Both the position numbers and the translations under genes were made by a program. Shown here one piece after another: positions 1 through 5,190 of a stretch of 8,344 nt of DNA (positions within the stretch are counted from its first letter, which is position 1; each line of letters opens with the position of its first letter). The notes under the pieces are model-generated. The model was not told the DNA's origin, did not search any database, and worked only from the letters and a program-made list of their open reading frames with translations. Where the stretch lies: assembly GCA_004297555.1 (NCBI GenBank), contig SCSV01000333.1, positions 1-8,344 on the forward strand. The letters run 5' to 3'. Origin of the DNA: Salinibacterium sp. (GTDB lineage Bacteria; Actinomycetota; Actinomycetes; Actinomycetales; Microbacteriaceae).

Positions 1-1
1 C

Positions 2-544
2 TTCACGGTCGACTTCTTCAGCAGTCTTGACGGTAATGGCTCGGCGAAAGGCTGGCCCGGGTATTGGGGCAAGGAGGGCCCTGAACTCATCGAGGACCGG
101 ATGCGCACGTTCGCGCAAGATCAAGTGCTCGTGTTCGGTGCCACGACGTTCCGGGAGTTCAGGACGTTTGTCGTCGAGTACGACGAGCCGTACTACGACA
201 GCCTCAACACCTTGCCAAAGATCGTGTTCTCAAGCACGCTCAGGGAACCGCTCGGCTGGCAGAACTCGACGCTCATCAATGAGGATGCGGTGACCGCGCT
301 AGCGCGCCTGAAGCGTGAGACGGACATTCCCATGCGCTCGCACGGCAGCATCTCGCTGAATCGCGCCCTTCTCGCCGCCGGGCTCGTCGATCGGATCGAG
401 ATCATGGTCTTTCCGGCCATCACGGGACGGGCAGGCTACGCCTCGCTGTTTCACGACGGGCCTGAGTTCGACCTGGAGCTCGTGGAGTCGACCGTGCTCG
501 ACGGCCGGACACAGAAGCTCGTATACATCCCACACCTGCATTAG
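2..544 (+). CDS. RibD C-terminal / dihydrofolate reductase-like protein, 5' end cut off by window
   Basis: 180 residues are readable from the first base to the TAG at 542-544; only a short N-terminus (roughly 5-10 residues by family length) is missing. The reading begins with FTVDFFSSLDG, matching the first strand and the S-L-D-G signature of the RibD_C/DHFR-like fold. A VFGATTF strand-loop lies at visible residues 44-50, the region that contacts NADPH in this family. HGSISLNRALLAAGLVD at 114-130 and the following IEIMVFPAITGRAG are the typical second nucleotide-binding segment and core strand, and the C-terminal LFHDGPEFDLELVES is also typical. Such proteins are cytosolic NAD(P)H-dependent reductases. 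Most actinobacterial members of this stand-alone 'YwjB/YyaP-like' type have no assigned substrate and are neither true folate reductases nor riboflavin enzymes. The upstream context is outside the window. Family assignment is firm; substrate is unknown. Confidence 0.85.
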   Translation, partial: FTVDFFSSLDGNGSAKGWPGYWGKEGPELIEDRMRTFAQDQVLVFGATTFREFRTFVVEYDEPYYDSLNTLPKIVFSSTLREPLGWQNSTLINEDAVTALARLKRETDIPMRSHGSISLNRALLAAGLVDRIEIMVFPAITGRAGYASLFHDGPEFDLELVESTVLDGRTQKLVYIPHLH

Positions 545-565
545 GCATTCCCGAGGGCGCTGGGG

Positions 566-580
566 GCAGCGGCCCGCTGC
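566..580 (+). repeat. Small GC hairpin after the reductase gene
   Basis: GCAGCG-GCC-CGCTGC is a perfect 6-bp stem with a 3-nt loop, 22 nt after the reductase stop codon. No T-run follows, so on its own it is a weak candidate for transcript-end structure. It may be chance in GC-rich DNA. Confidence 0.25.
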
Positions 581-635
581 GCAGCCCGTCGAACGCGAGG
601 AGGGGGATCAAGCTGGGGATGCGGTGAAGGTACCA

Positions 636-673
636 AACGGCCCCGGCATCCAGAGTCGGATGCCGGGGCCGTT
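636..673. terminator. Bidirectional intrinsic terminator hairpin between convergent genes
   Basis: Perfect inverted repeat: left arm 636-651 (AACGGCCCCGGCATCC), 6-nt loop 652-657 and right arm 658-673, a 16-bp uninterrupted stem. Read on the minus strand it is followed by TTTGG, and on the plus strand only by GTTGAG, so it fits best as terminator of the minus-strand exoprotein gene. That gene's frame-restored stop at 686-688 lies 12 nt upstream. It also blocks read-through from the reductase gene. The arms contain the GCATCC/GGATGC word that is over-represented in the window. Confidence 0.75.
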
Positions 674-685
674 GAGTGGGCGCGC

Positions 686-1353
686 CTAGCGGTTCGCGTC
701 CCAGAACGTCATTTCGAGGTCCTGGAACAGGAACGTCAGGTCGGTGCGGTCCCAGTCGAAAGTGATCAGGTCGACACCTCCCTGGCCGACCGCAACGTTG
801 ACGTCTCGGTACGTCCGTCGGCGTCGGTGCGGTGAAAGCCCTGCGTAGGGCCGGGCTCGGCGAACCCGGTGCTGCGCAGGCGCGACGCGAAGGCTCCGTC
901 ATCCACCCGGATGGCAGTCGTCACGTCGACGATCGCGCCGGTCGAGTCCTGCACCCAGCGGCAGCTGATGCTCGTGCCCGCGTTCAGCAGATCGATTAGC
1001 TGCGAGTAGTCCGCGGTGGCGTGGATCGCGTGGTCGCTCGTCAGCACGTACCCCTCGCTGGCGAGAGCATTGTTGGAGTCTGCGGAGAACACGTCCGAGC
1101 AGTCGAGCACGTGCGAGTATGGATGCACGCGCTTCGGCTGCACTTGCGGCCCGTACTTGGTCCACAGTTCCTTCGGCAGGTGGAAGCCGGGCAGGCTCGG
1201 ATTCGTGTAGATCGGGTCGCTGAACGATCCTGGTCCGATCGGGGTCGGCGTGGGAAAGATACTCGCCTGGGCGCCGACGGCGCTTCCGAGCACGAGGGCG
1301 GTGCTGACGGCAGCCGTGACGACGGTGCCGGCGACAAGGTGCTTGAGGTTCAT
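686..1353 (-). pseudogene. Secreted protein of unknown function, interrupted by a 1-base frameshift
   Basis: The start is the second of two adjacent ATGs (1353; the other is 1356), with CCAGG just upstream. Residues 1-30 form a classic Sec signal peptide: basic NLKH, a hydrophobic core, and an A-Q-A cleavage site before S31. No lipobox cysteine is present, so the product should be exported as a soluble protein. The mature part has two cysteines (in VLDCSDVF and ISCRWVQD) that could form a disulfide. The frame stays coherent to residue 180 (FHRTDADG). It then runs through 16 meaningless residues to a TGA at 766-768. The alternative frame, entered by re-reading base 814, continues sensibly as TYRDVNVAVGQGGVDLITFD and on to FQDLEMTFWDANR and TAG at 686-688. 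That gives a 222-residue protein ending just before the terminator. I infer a one-base deletion around 812-816, either a real mutation or a sequencing error. I do not recognise the family. The gene is about 130 nt downstream of the small gene at 1486-1656. Confidence 0.72.
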
Positions 1354-1485
1354 CATCCTGGCTTTCGTTATTGGATGCCGCGGGGTGCGGCCTCTCGCTC
1401 TTACAACGCGCGCTGGCCTCCGTCGGGTTGACAGCCGGATCGAGATCAACGAGGGCGACCATCGGAAGCCGCCAAAGCGTCAGGT

Positions 1486-1656
1486 CTATACCCGAGTGCG
1501 ACGTGCGCGGGCCGCGAAGTCTGCGAGCACGTCCGCTGCAACGAGGGCCCCATCGTTTCGGCGAATGTCAACGCCGAGTGACTTTGCACGGACACGGTCC
1601 GGGCCGTCCGCGAGCAGGCTCAGCACGGCCTCGCGAATGCGATCGGCATCGACCAT
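1486..1656 (-). CDS. Small hypothetical protein (56 aa)
   Basis: The ATG at 1656 opens a 56-codon frame ending with TAG at 1486-1488. Upstream alternatives in the same frame are ATG 1668 and TTG 1674. The predicted protein is highly charged and apparently helical (DADRIREAVLSLLADG near the N-terminus, ALVAADVLADFAARARR near the C-terminus), with no signal peptide, membrane segment or cysteine. Third codon positions are mostly G or C, as in neighbouring genes. Support for a real gene comes mainly from the promoter at 1680-1708, whose predicted start point (about 1673) lies just ahead of these starts. A GAGGA at 1667-1671 could serve as a somewhat distant ribosome binding site for ATG 1656. I do not recognise the family. 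A chance frame in GC-rich DNA remains possible. Confidence 0.5.
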   Translation of the reverse strand: MVDADRIREAVLSLLADGPDRVRAKSLGVDIRRNDGALVAADVLADFAARARRTRV

Positions 1657-1679
1657 CTGGGGGAGCATCCTCAATGTGA

Positions 1680-1708
1680 ACTAAACGAGCAGTGACGGCA
1701 TCCGTCAA
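1680..1708 (-). promoter_or_regulatory. Sigma70-type promoter for the small minus-strand gene
   Basis: On the minus strand TTGACG (1708-1703, five of six matches to the -35 consensus) and TTTAGT (1685-1680, four of six matches to the -10) are separated by exactly 17 bp. The predicted transcription start is near 1673, giving a very short or no leader before the candidate starts at 1668 and 1656. It could also drive the exoprotein gene at 686-1353, since no terminator is visible between them. Confidence 0.5.
1693..1707. promoter_or_regulatory. Operator-like dyad overlapping the -35 box
   Basis: TGACGG-CAT-CCGTCA is a perfect 6-bp inverted repeat with a 3-base spacer. It covers five of the six -35 bases and part of the spacer of the promoter at 1680-1708, a position suited to a repressor. 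It contains one copy of the frequent GCATCC word. Which protein would bind is unknown, and no regulator gene is in the window. Confidence 0.35.
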
Positions 1709-1812
1709 TCAGGGGGAGAGGCGTGCCGAGTGGCTCCAGAGTCGGTGGATCGATGGCTTCTAGAACAAGAGAGAGATGGGGTGAGAATGGGCGCATCCGC
1801 TAGCGTTCAACC

Positions 1813-2286
1813 ATGGATGTCCGACGGGCGGCTCTGGAGGACTGGCGAGAGTGCCGCGAAATCAGACTGCGCGCGCTGGCTGATACACCCGATGCCTTCT
1901 CATCCACGCTCGAGCGCGAGCTCGCGTTCCCGGACCGAGTCTGGCGAAAACGACTCGTCACAGGGCACCAGCTACTCGCCTCCGAGGGTGGGGCGATCGT
2001 CGGGACGGCCACGGGCATCCCCGACGAGCATGAACGGGGCGGCTGTGAGGTGGTCGCCATGTGGGTGGCTCCCGAAACGCGCGGTCGCGGCGTCGGCAAG
2101 GCGCTGATCGAGGGTCTGGTGACGTGGGCACGCGATGCTTCGGCCCCCTCCATCGCCCTTTGGATCGCCGACGGAAACGACGCCGCCCGCCTTCTCTATG
2201 AGAGTTGCGGCTTCACAGCCACGGGGGAACGTGACACAATCCGCGCCGGCCTCGGCCAGCAGCGGATGCGGCTGCCGCTCGACTGA
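1813..2286 (+). CDS. GNAT family N-acetyltransferase
   Basis: 157-residue single-domain GNAT protein that should transfer an acetyl group from acetyl-CoA to an amine in the cytosol. Motif A is clear: strand CEVVAMWV followed by APETRGRGVGKALIEG, with the pyrophosphate-binding R-G-R-G-V-G at residues 90-95. Motif B is NDAARLLYESCGF at 122-134, with the tyrosine (Y129) often used as general acid. The N-terminus DVRRAALEDWRECREIRLRA is the usual first strand and helix with the 'R-L-R-A-L...A-F' pattern. The start is fixed: an in-frame TAG at 1801 lies 12 nt before the ATG. No Shine-Dalgarno sequence is visible, so translation may be leaderless or weak. The gene is monocistronic, divergent from the small gene and convergent with the Nudix gene. 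The substrate cannot be told from the sequence. Confidence 0.9.
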   Translation: MDVRRAALEDWRECREIRLRALADTPDAFSSTLERELAFPDRVWRKRLVTGHQLLASEGGAIVGTATGIPDEHERGGCEVVAMWVAPETRGRGVGKALIEGLVTWARDASAPSIALWIADGNDAARLLYESCGFTATGERDTIRAGLGQQRMRLPLD

Positions 2287-2395
2287 ATCGTTAGAGCGTC
2301 AAGCGCCGAAACCACCGCATCAATGGTCATGAGCTGGAGATATCTGGTCAGACCTTCGGAGTCGGGGGTCGGCCAGCGCCCGTCCGAGGTCGAAC

Positions 2396-2417
2396 TGACA
2401 TAATGTGCATTATCGGA
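2396..2417. other. AT-rich palindrome, possible protein-binding or recombination site
   Basis: ATAATG-TG-CATTAT at 2400-2413 is a perfect 6-bp inverted repeat around a 2-base centre. With flanks it extends to 2396-2417, where 7 of 10 arm positions still match. It is a conspicuous AT-rich patch in a GC-rich gap (2287-2447) between two convergent genes, a place where no promoter is needed. The arm-and-core form is like a tyrosine-recombinase crossover site or a dimeric repressor site. No recombinase or flanking duplication is visible in the window. Confidence 0.35.
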
Positions 2418-2420
2418 TGA

Positions 2421-2443
2421 CTGTCGGCGGCGCTGTGCGACAG
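2421..2443. repeat. Hairpin just downstream of the Nudix gene
   Basis: CTGTCG (2421-2426) pairs with CGACAG (2438-2443) across an 11-nt loop; an alternative 5-bp stem GCTGT-GCG-ACAGC lies at 2432-2444. On the minus strand it begins four bases after the Nudix stop (2448-2450). It could end the SDR-Nudix transcript, but there is no T-run, so support is weak. Confidence 0.25.
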
Positions 2444-2447
2444 CCGA

Positions 2448-2921
2448 TCACCCCGGCAACGGCAGTTGTGTGCGGATGATCTCGGGCAGTTCAGCGGGTT
2501 CGTAGAGTTCTGTCGTGGTGCTGAGCTCGTCGAGAGTCCACCACCGGTGTGCAAGGACGTCGATGCGTTCATCGTCGGTCCAGAGTTCGTCGCTCGGCTC
2601 GAAGGCCTCAACAACGGCCACGTAGAACTCGGCGTGGCCCGTGGCGTGGTCCGCGGCGTCCCACATTACGTCGAAATCGTGCGCCCAGATCGGCGCACCG
2701 AGACTCGTGAGAATGAGTCCGGTTTCTTCGCGCAATTCGCGCAGGGCAGCTTCGCGGTGTGTTTCGCCGGGGTCCACTCCCCCGCCGGGGGTGAGCCAAC
2801 GAGCTACTCCGCTCGTGTCAGGCGCCGCGGTGAGAAACAGCAGCACCCGGCCATCGCGGTCGAAGAGCAGCACGCGACTCGTGAGGCGATGCACCCCGGC
2901 GGGTGGCACCTCCTCGGCCAT
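2448..2921 (-). CDS. Nudix hydrolase
   Basis: 157-residue cytosolic Nudix protein. The complete Nudix box G-x5-E-x7-R-E-L-x-E-E-x-G-L spans residues 47-69: G47, E53, then RELREETGL at 61-69. E62, E65 and E66 are the usual Mg2+ ligands for hydrolysis of a nucleoside diphosphate linked to a moiety X. Before the box, the strand SRVLLFDRDGRVLLFL and RWLTPGGG are typical. The C-terminal half carries HRWWTLDEL, common in MutT-like and ADP-ribose-type enzymes. The substrate cannot be read from the sequence. The ATG shares its A with the TAA of the upstream SDR gene (TAATG at 2923-2919), so translation is probably coupled. There is no SD at the usual distance; a GAGGAGG lies inside the gene, just upstream of the fifth codon (GTG), too close to serve that codon. 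Confidence 0.92.
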   Translation of the reverse strand: MAEEVPPAGVHRLTSRVLLFDRDGRVLLFLTAAPDTSGVARWLTPGGGVDPGETHREAALRELREETGLILTSLGAPIWAHDFDVMWDAADHATGHAEFYVAVVEAFEPSDELWTDDERIDVLAHRWWTLDELSTTTELYEPAELPEIIRTQLPLPG

Positions 2922-3697
2922 TACGCGCGCTGGAAGTCGGAGATGTCGCCCACATAGCGGGTGTGGTCGGCCGGCACGGGCTCGACCGCAGCGAGAGCGA
3001 CCTCGGCGGCGAATTCGCCGACGTTGTACAGCCGGCCCGCAGCCTCCTTGCGCGCCTCGATCGCACCCGGGTTCGCCCTTTGTAGGAGGGTCGCCGTGAT
3101 GGTGCCCTCGATCATGTCGCCGGAGACGACGACAAACTCGATGCCGGCAGCATCCAGCTCCGGGATGAGAGCGCGCAAGGCATCCTCGCCGGCTCGCTTG
3201 CTGAGGGCCACCGGTAGATACTCGGGCATCGTCTCGACCGTCTTGATGAAGTGCGCCTGGTGGCTCGTCACGAAGACCACGCGGGAGCCGGCGCTGAGCA
3301 GCGGCAGCATCGCCTTGAGGAAGTTGAGTTGGGCATCCCGATTCAATTGCATGGCGTAGTCGGCAGCCATGCCGCTCTCCATGCCGCCGGAGGCGTTGAG
3401 CACGAGGATGTCGAGTCCGCCGAACGCGGTCTTGATCGTGTCGGCGAGGGATGCCACGGAGGCCGCGTCGGTGAGGTCGGCGCCGACCGCGATCGCGGAC
3501 CCGCCCGCCTCTTCGATCTGACTGACGAGCTTGAGCGCCCGCGCCTCTTTGTTGCGGTAGTTGACGGCAACCCGGGCGCCAGCGCCTGCGAAATAGGTGA
3601 CGGTGTCTGCCCCGATGCCGCGGGACGAGCCCGTGACGAGGACGCGCTTGCCGTCGAGGGAACCAGGGGCCAGGGGGTTAGTCGAGGAGGAGCTCAC
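2921..3697 (-). CDS. SDR family oxidoreductase with atypical active site
   Basis: 258 residues from GTG 3697; TTG 3715 is an alternative that adds six residues, and neither has a clear SD. This is a short-chain dehydrogenase/reductase with a Rossmann fold. The cofactor motif TGSSRGIG is at residues 22-29 after strand KRVLV. R46-equivalent NYRNKEAR after the second strand suggests NADPH preference (inference). D74 (GADLTD) holds the adenine ring. The NNAG motif appears as LNASGG (N101). The catalytic serine is likely S145 in FVTSH. The YxxxK motif is altered: the lysine is K167 in VALSKRAGED, but four residues before it is V163, and the nearest tyrosine is Y160. The substrate is unknown. The gene is the first of a coupled pair with the Nudix gene and is divergent from the NfeD-slipin operon. 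Fold assignment is certain; enzymatic activity is less so. Confidence 0.88.
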   Translation of the reverse strand: MSSSSTNPLAPGSLDGKRVLVTGSSRGIGADTVTYFAGAGARVAVNYRNKEARALKLVSQIEEAGGSAIAVGADLTDAASVASLADTIKTAFGGLDILVLNASGGMESGMAADYAMQLNRDAQLNFLKAMLPLLSAGSRVVFVTSHQAHFIKTVETMPEYLPVALSKRAGEDALRALIPELDAAGIEFVVVSGDMIEGTITATLLQRANPGAIEARKEAAGRLYNVGEFAAEVALAAVEPVPADHTRYVGDISDFQRA

Positions 3698-3722
3698 AGC
3701 ATCCGAGACTACCAATACCGGT

Positions 3723-3752
3723 TTGCTTGCCGAGACCGGCTGAGGTGATAGT
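3723..3752 (+). promoter_or_regulatory. Possible promoter for the NfeD-slipin operon
   Basis: TTGCTT (3723-3728) and GATAGT (3747-3752, four of six -10 matches) are 18 bp apart. They predict a start near 3759 and a leader of about 30 nt before GTG 3790. The -35 match is only partial (TTG conserved). The region 3698-3789 must hold promoters for both divergent operons; I could not identify a convincing one for the SDR side. Confidence 0.33.
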
Positions 3753-3789
3753 TTCAGTGCACGAGCGACACGCGAGAGGTGTGGTGGCA

Positions 3790-4251
3790 GTGGACGTGCT
3801 GGTGAACTACGCGTGGGTGATTTGGATCGGTCTCATTCTCCTGTTCGGCATCATCGAGATGACGACCCTGGAATTCACCTTTCTCATGCTCGCGATCGGC
3901 AGTACCGGCGGCCTGATCTCTGATCTTCTCGGCGCGCCCTTCTTGCTCCAGGCAATCGTCGCCGCAGTGCTCTCGTTGCTGCTCTTGTTCGCGGTGCGAC
4001 CGCGGTTGCTGAAAGCGCTCAAGCGCGGCGGCGACCCCACGCGGAGCAATGTGGACGCTCTGATCGGCCTCGACGGTGTCGTCACCAACGACTTCTCCGG
4101 CAACGCCAACCACGTCAAACTTGCCAACGGCGAGACCTGGACCGCACGACTCATGTCGGGTCGCCCGTTGGTCGAAGGCGAACTTGTCACCGTTACTGCA
4201 ATCGAAGGGGCGACCGCCGTGGTCGTACCCGCTGAAAGGACCGCGTCGTGA
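3790..4251 (+). CDS. NfeD-like membrane protein (short form)
   Basis: 153 residues from GTG 3790. AGAGG at 3775-3779 is the likely ribosome binding site; GTG 3784 and GTG 3781 are close alternatives. Residues 7-24 (YAWVIWIGLILLFGIIEM), about 28-45 and about 50-69 form three membrane helices, followed by the basic RPRLLKALKRGG. Residues about 85-148 (NVDALIGLDGVVTND...VEGELVTVTAIEGATAVVVP) are the OB-fold domain typical of NfeD. There is no ClpP-like serine protease domain, so it is the short NfeD1b type. In this family the protein works with its SPFH partner in the membrane, probably as an assembly or scaffold component; the biochemical role is not settled. It overlaps the slipin gene by 4 nt (GTGA), which supports coupled expression. 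Confidence 0.9.
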   Translation: MDVLVNYAWVIWIGLILLFGIIEMTTLEFTFLMLAIGSTGGLISDLLGAPFLLQAIVAAVLSLLLLFAVRPRLLKALKRGGDPTRSNVDALIGLDGVVTNDFSGNANHVKLANGETWTARLMSGRPLVEGELVTVTAIEGATAVVVPAERTAS

Positions 4252-5153
4252 GCCAACTCCTCGGCAACATTTTCGTGATCGTGCTGATCGCGATTGTTGC
4301 GATCTTCGTTCTCACCGTGTTGTTCCGTGCCATCCGCATCATCCCGCAAGCCAACGCTGGCGTGGTCGAGCGCCTCGGCAAGTACCACAAGACCCTCCTG
4401 CCGGGCCTGAACATCCTCGTGCCGTTCATCGACCGGGTGCGCCCGCTCATCGACATGCGTGAGCAGGTCGTGTCATTCCCGCCCCAGCCGGTGATCACCG
4501 AAGACAACCTCGTCGTCTCGATCGACACCGTGGTCTATTTCCAGGTGACGGATGCCCGTGCCGCGACCTACGAGATCGCGAACTATCTCGGCGCTGTCGA
4601 ACAACTGACAACGACCACGCTGCGTAACGTCGTCGGTGGTCTGAACCTCGAAGAGGCCCTCACGAGCCGCGACAACATCAACGGACAGCTGCGCGTCGTG
4701 CTCGATGAGGCGACCGGAAAGTGGGGTATTCGCGTCGGCCGGGTCGAACTCAAGGCGATCGACCCGCCCCTCTCGATCCAGGACTCGATGGAGAAGCAGA
4801 TGCGCGCCGAGCGTGACCGCCGCGCGCTGATCCTCACCGCTGAGGGCACCAAGCAGTCGGCGATCCTCACCGCTGAGGGCGCACGCCAGGCGGCGATCCT
4901 CTCTGCAGAAGGTGACGCCAAGGCCGCGGTGCTGCGCGCCGAGGGTGAGGCGAAGGCGATCACGACGGTGTTCGGAGCCATCCACGCCGGAAACCCCGAC
5001 CCGCAGTTGCTCGCGTACCAGTATCTGCTGACCCTGCCCAAGCTCGCCGAGGGCGACTCCAACAAGATGTGGATTATCCCCTCCGAGTTCACCGAAGCGC
5101 TCAAGGGCATCAGCCAGGGCTTCTTCGGAGGTAAGGCTCCTGGCGCCACGTAA
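4248..5153 (+). CDS. SPFH domain / slipin (stomatin-like) protein
   Basis: 301 residues from GTG 4248, with AAAGGA at 4235-4240 as SD (7-nt spacing). One N-terminal membrane anchor (residues about 5-26) is followed by the SPFH/band-7 domain: IIPQANAGVVERLGKYHKTL, then LPGLNILVPFIDRV, VVSFPPQPVITEDNL and ELKAIDPPLSIQDSMEKQM. This is the QmcA/YbbK-type stomatin pattern. Residues 194-237 form four 11-residue repeats built on AEG (at 198, 209, 220 and 231), a hendecad coiled coil used for oligomeric ring assembly in this family. The C-terminus (WIIPSEFTEALKGI) is conserved in slipins. It organises membrane microdomains and may affect membrane protein quality control. It is cotranscribed with the NfeD-like gene upstream, its standard partner. 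Confidence 0.95.
   Translation: MSQLLGNIFVIVLIAIVAIFVLTVLFRAIRIIPQANAGVVERLGKYHKTLLPGLNILVPFIDRVRPLIDMREQVVSFPPQPVITEDNLVVSIDTVVYFQVTDARAATYEIANYLGAVEQLTTTTLRNVVGGLNLEEALTSRDNINGQLRVVLDEATGKWGIRVGRVELKAIDPPLSIQDSMEKQMRAERDRRALILTAEGTKQSAILTAEGARQAAILSAEGDAKAAVLRAEGEAKAITTVFGAIHAGNPDPQLLAYQYLLTLPKLAEGDSNKMWIIPSEFTEALKGISQGFFGGKAPGAT
4827..4958 (+). repeat. Four degenerate 33-nt tandem repeats coding for hendecads
   Basis: Within the slipin gene the codons for A-E-G recur at 4839, 4872, 4905 and 4938, exactly 33 nt apart, inside units of the type (I/V)L(T/S/R)AEG followed by five residues. The first two units are the most alike at DNA level (ATCCTCACCGCTGAGGGC in both). The repeat is selected at protein level for a coiled coil, not a mobile or regulatory repeat. 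Confidence 0.8.
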
Positions 5154-5168
5154 TACCGCATCGCGGTA
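5154..5168 (+). repeat. Intercistronic hairpin between slipin and phosphodiesterase genes
   Basis: TACCGC-ATC-GCGGTA is a perfect 6-bp stem with a 3-nt loop that starts on the base right after the slipin TAA. No T-run follows, so it is more likely an RNA stability or translation-modulating element, or a weak attenuator, than a strong terminator. It would lie inside the phosphodiesterase coding region if that gene starts at CTG 5140. Confidence 0.35.
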
Positions 5169-5190
5169 CCTCTCCCCCGCGCCACCCCGG

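Noticed and set aside
545..635. Possible coding text in the gap after the reductase gene
   Set aside because: Only 91 bases, no start with SD, and no coherent third-position bias.
808..820. Programmed ribosomal frameshifting in the exoprotein gene
   Set aside because: No slippery heptamer (X-XXY-YYZ) and no obvious downstream pseudoknot at the shift point. A simple deletion or sequencing error is more likely.
420..902. Minus-strand frame crossing the reductase 3' end, terminator and exoprotein 3' end
   Set aside because: It runs through a perfect terminator hairpin and overlaps two real genes. Low-complexity P/R/A content, no motif.
3251..3748. Plus-strand frame opposite the SDR gene
   Set aside because: Antisense of a clear Rossmann-fold gene; no recognisable domain.
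3727..3789. TTG at 3727 or GTG at 3745 as start of the NfeD-like protein
   Set aside because: Either would add a charged, non-family N-terminal tail, without SD, and would overlap the likely promoter. GTG 3790 gives the usual short lead before the first membrane helix.
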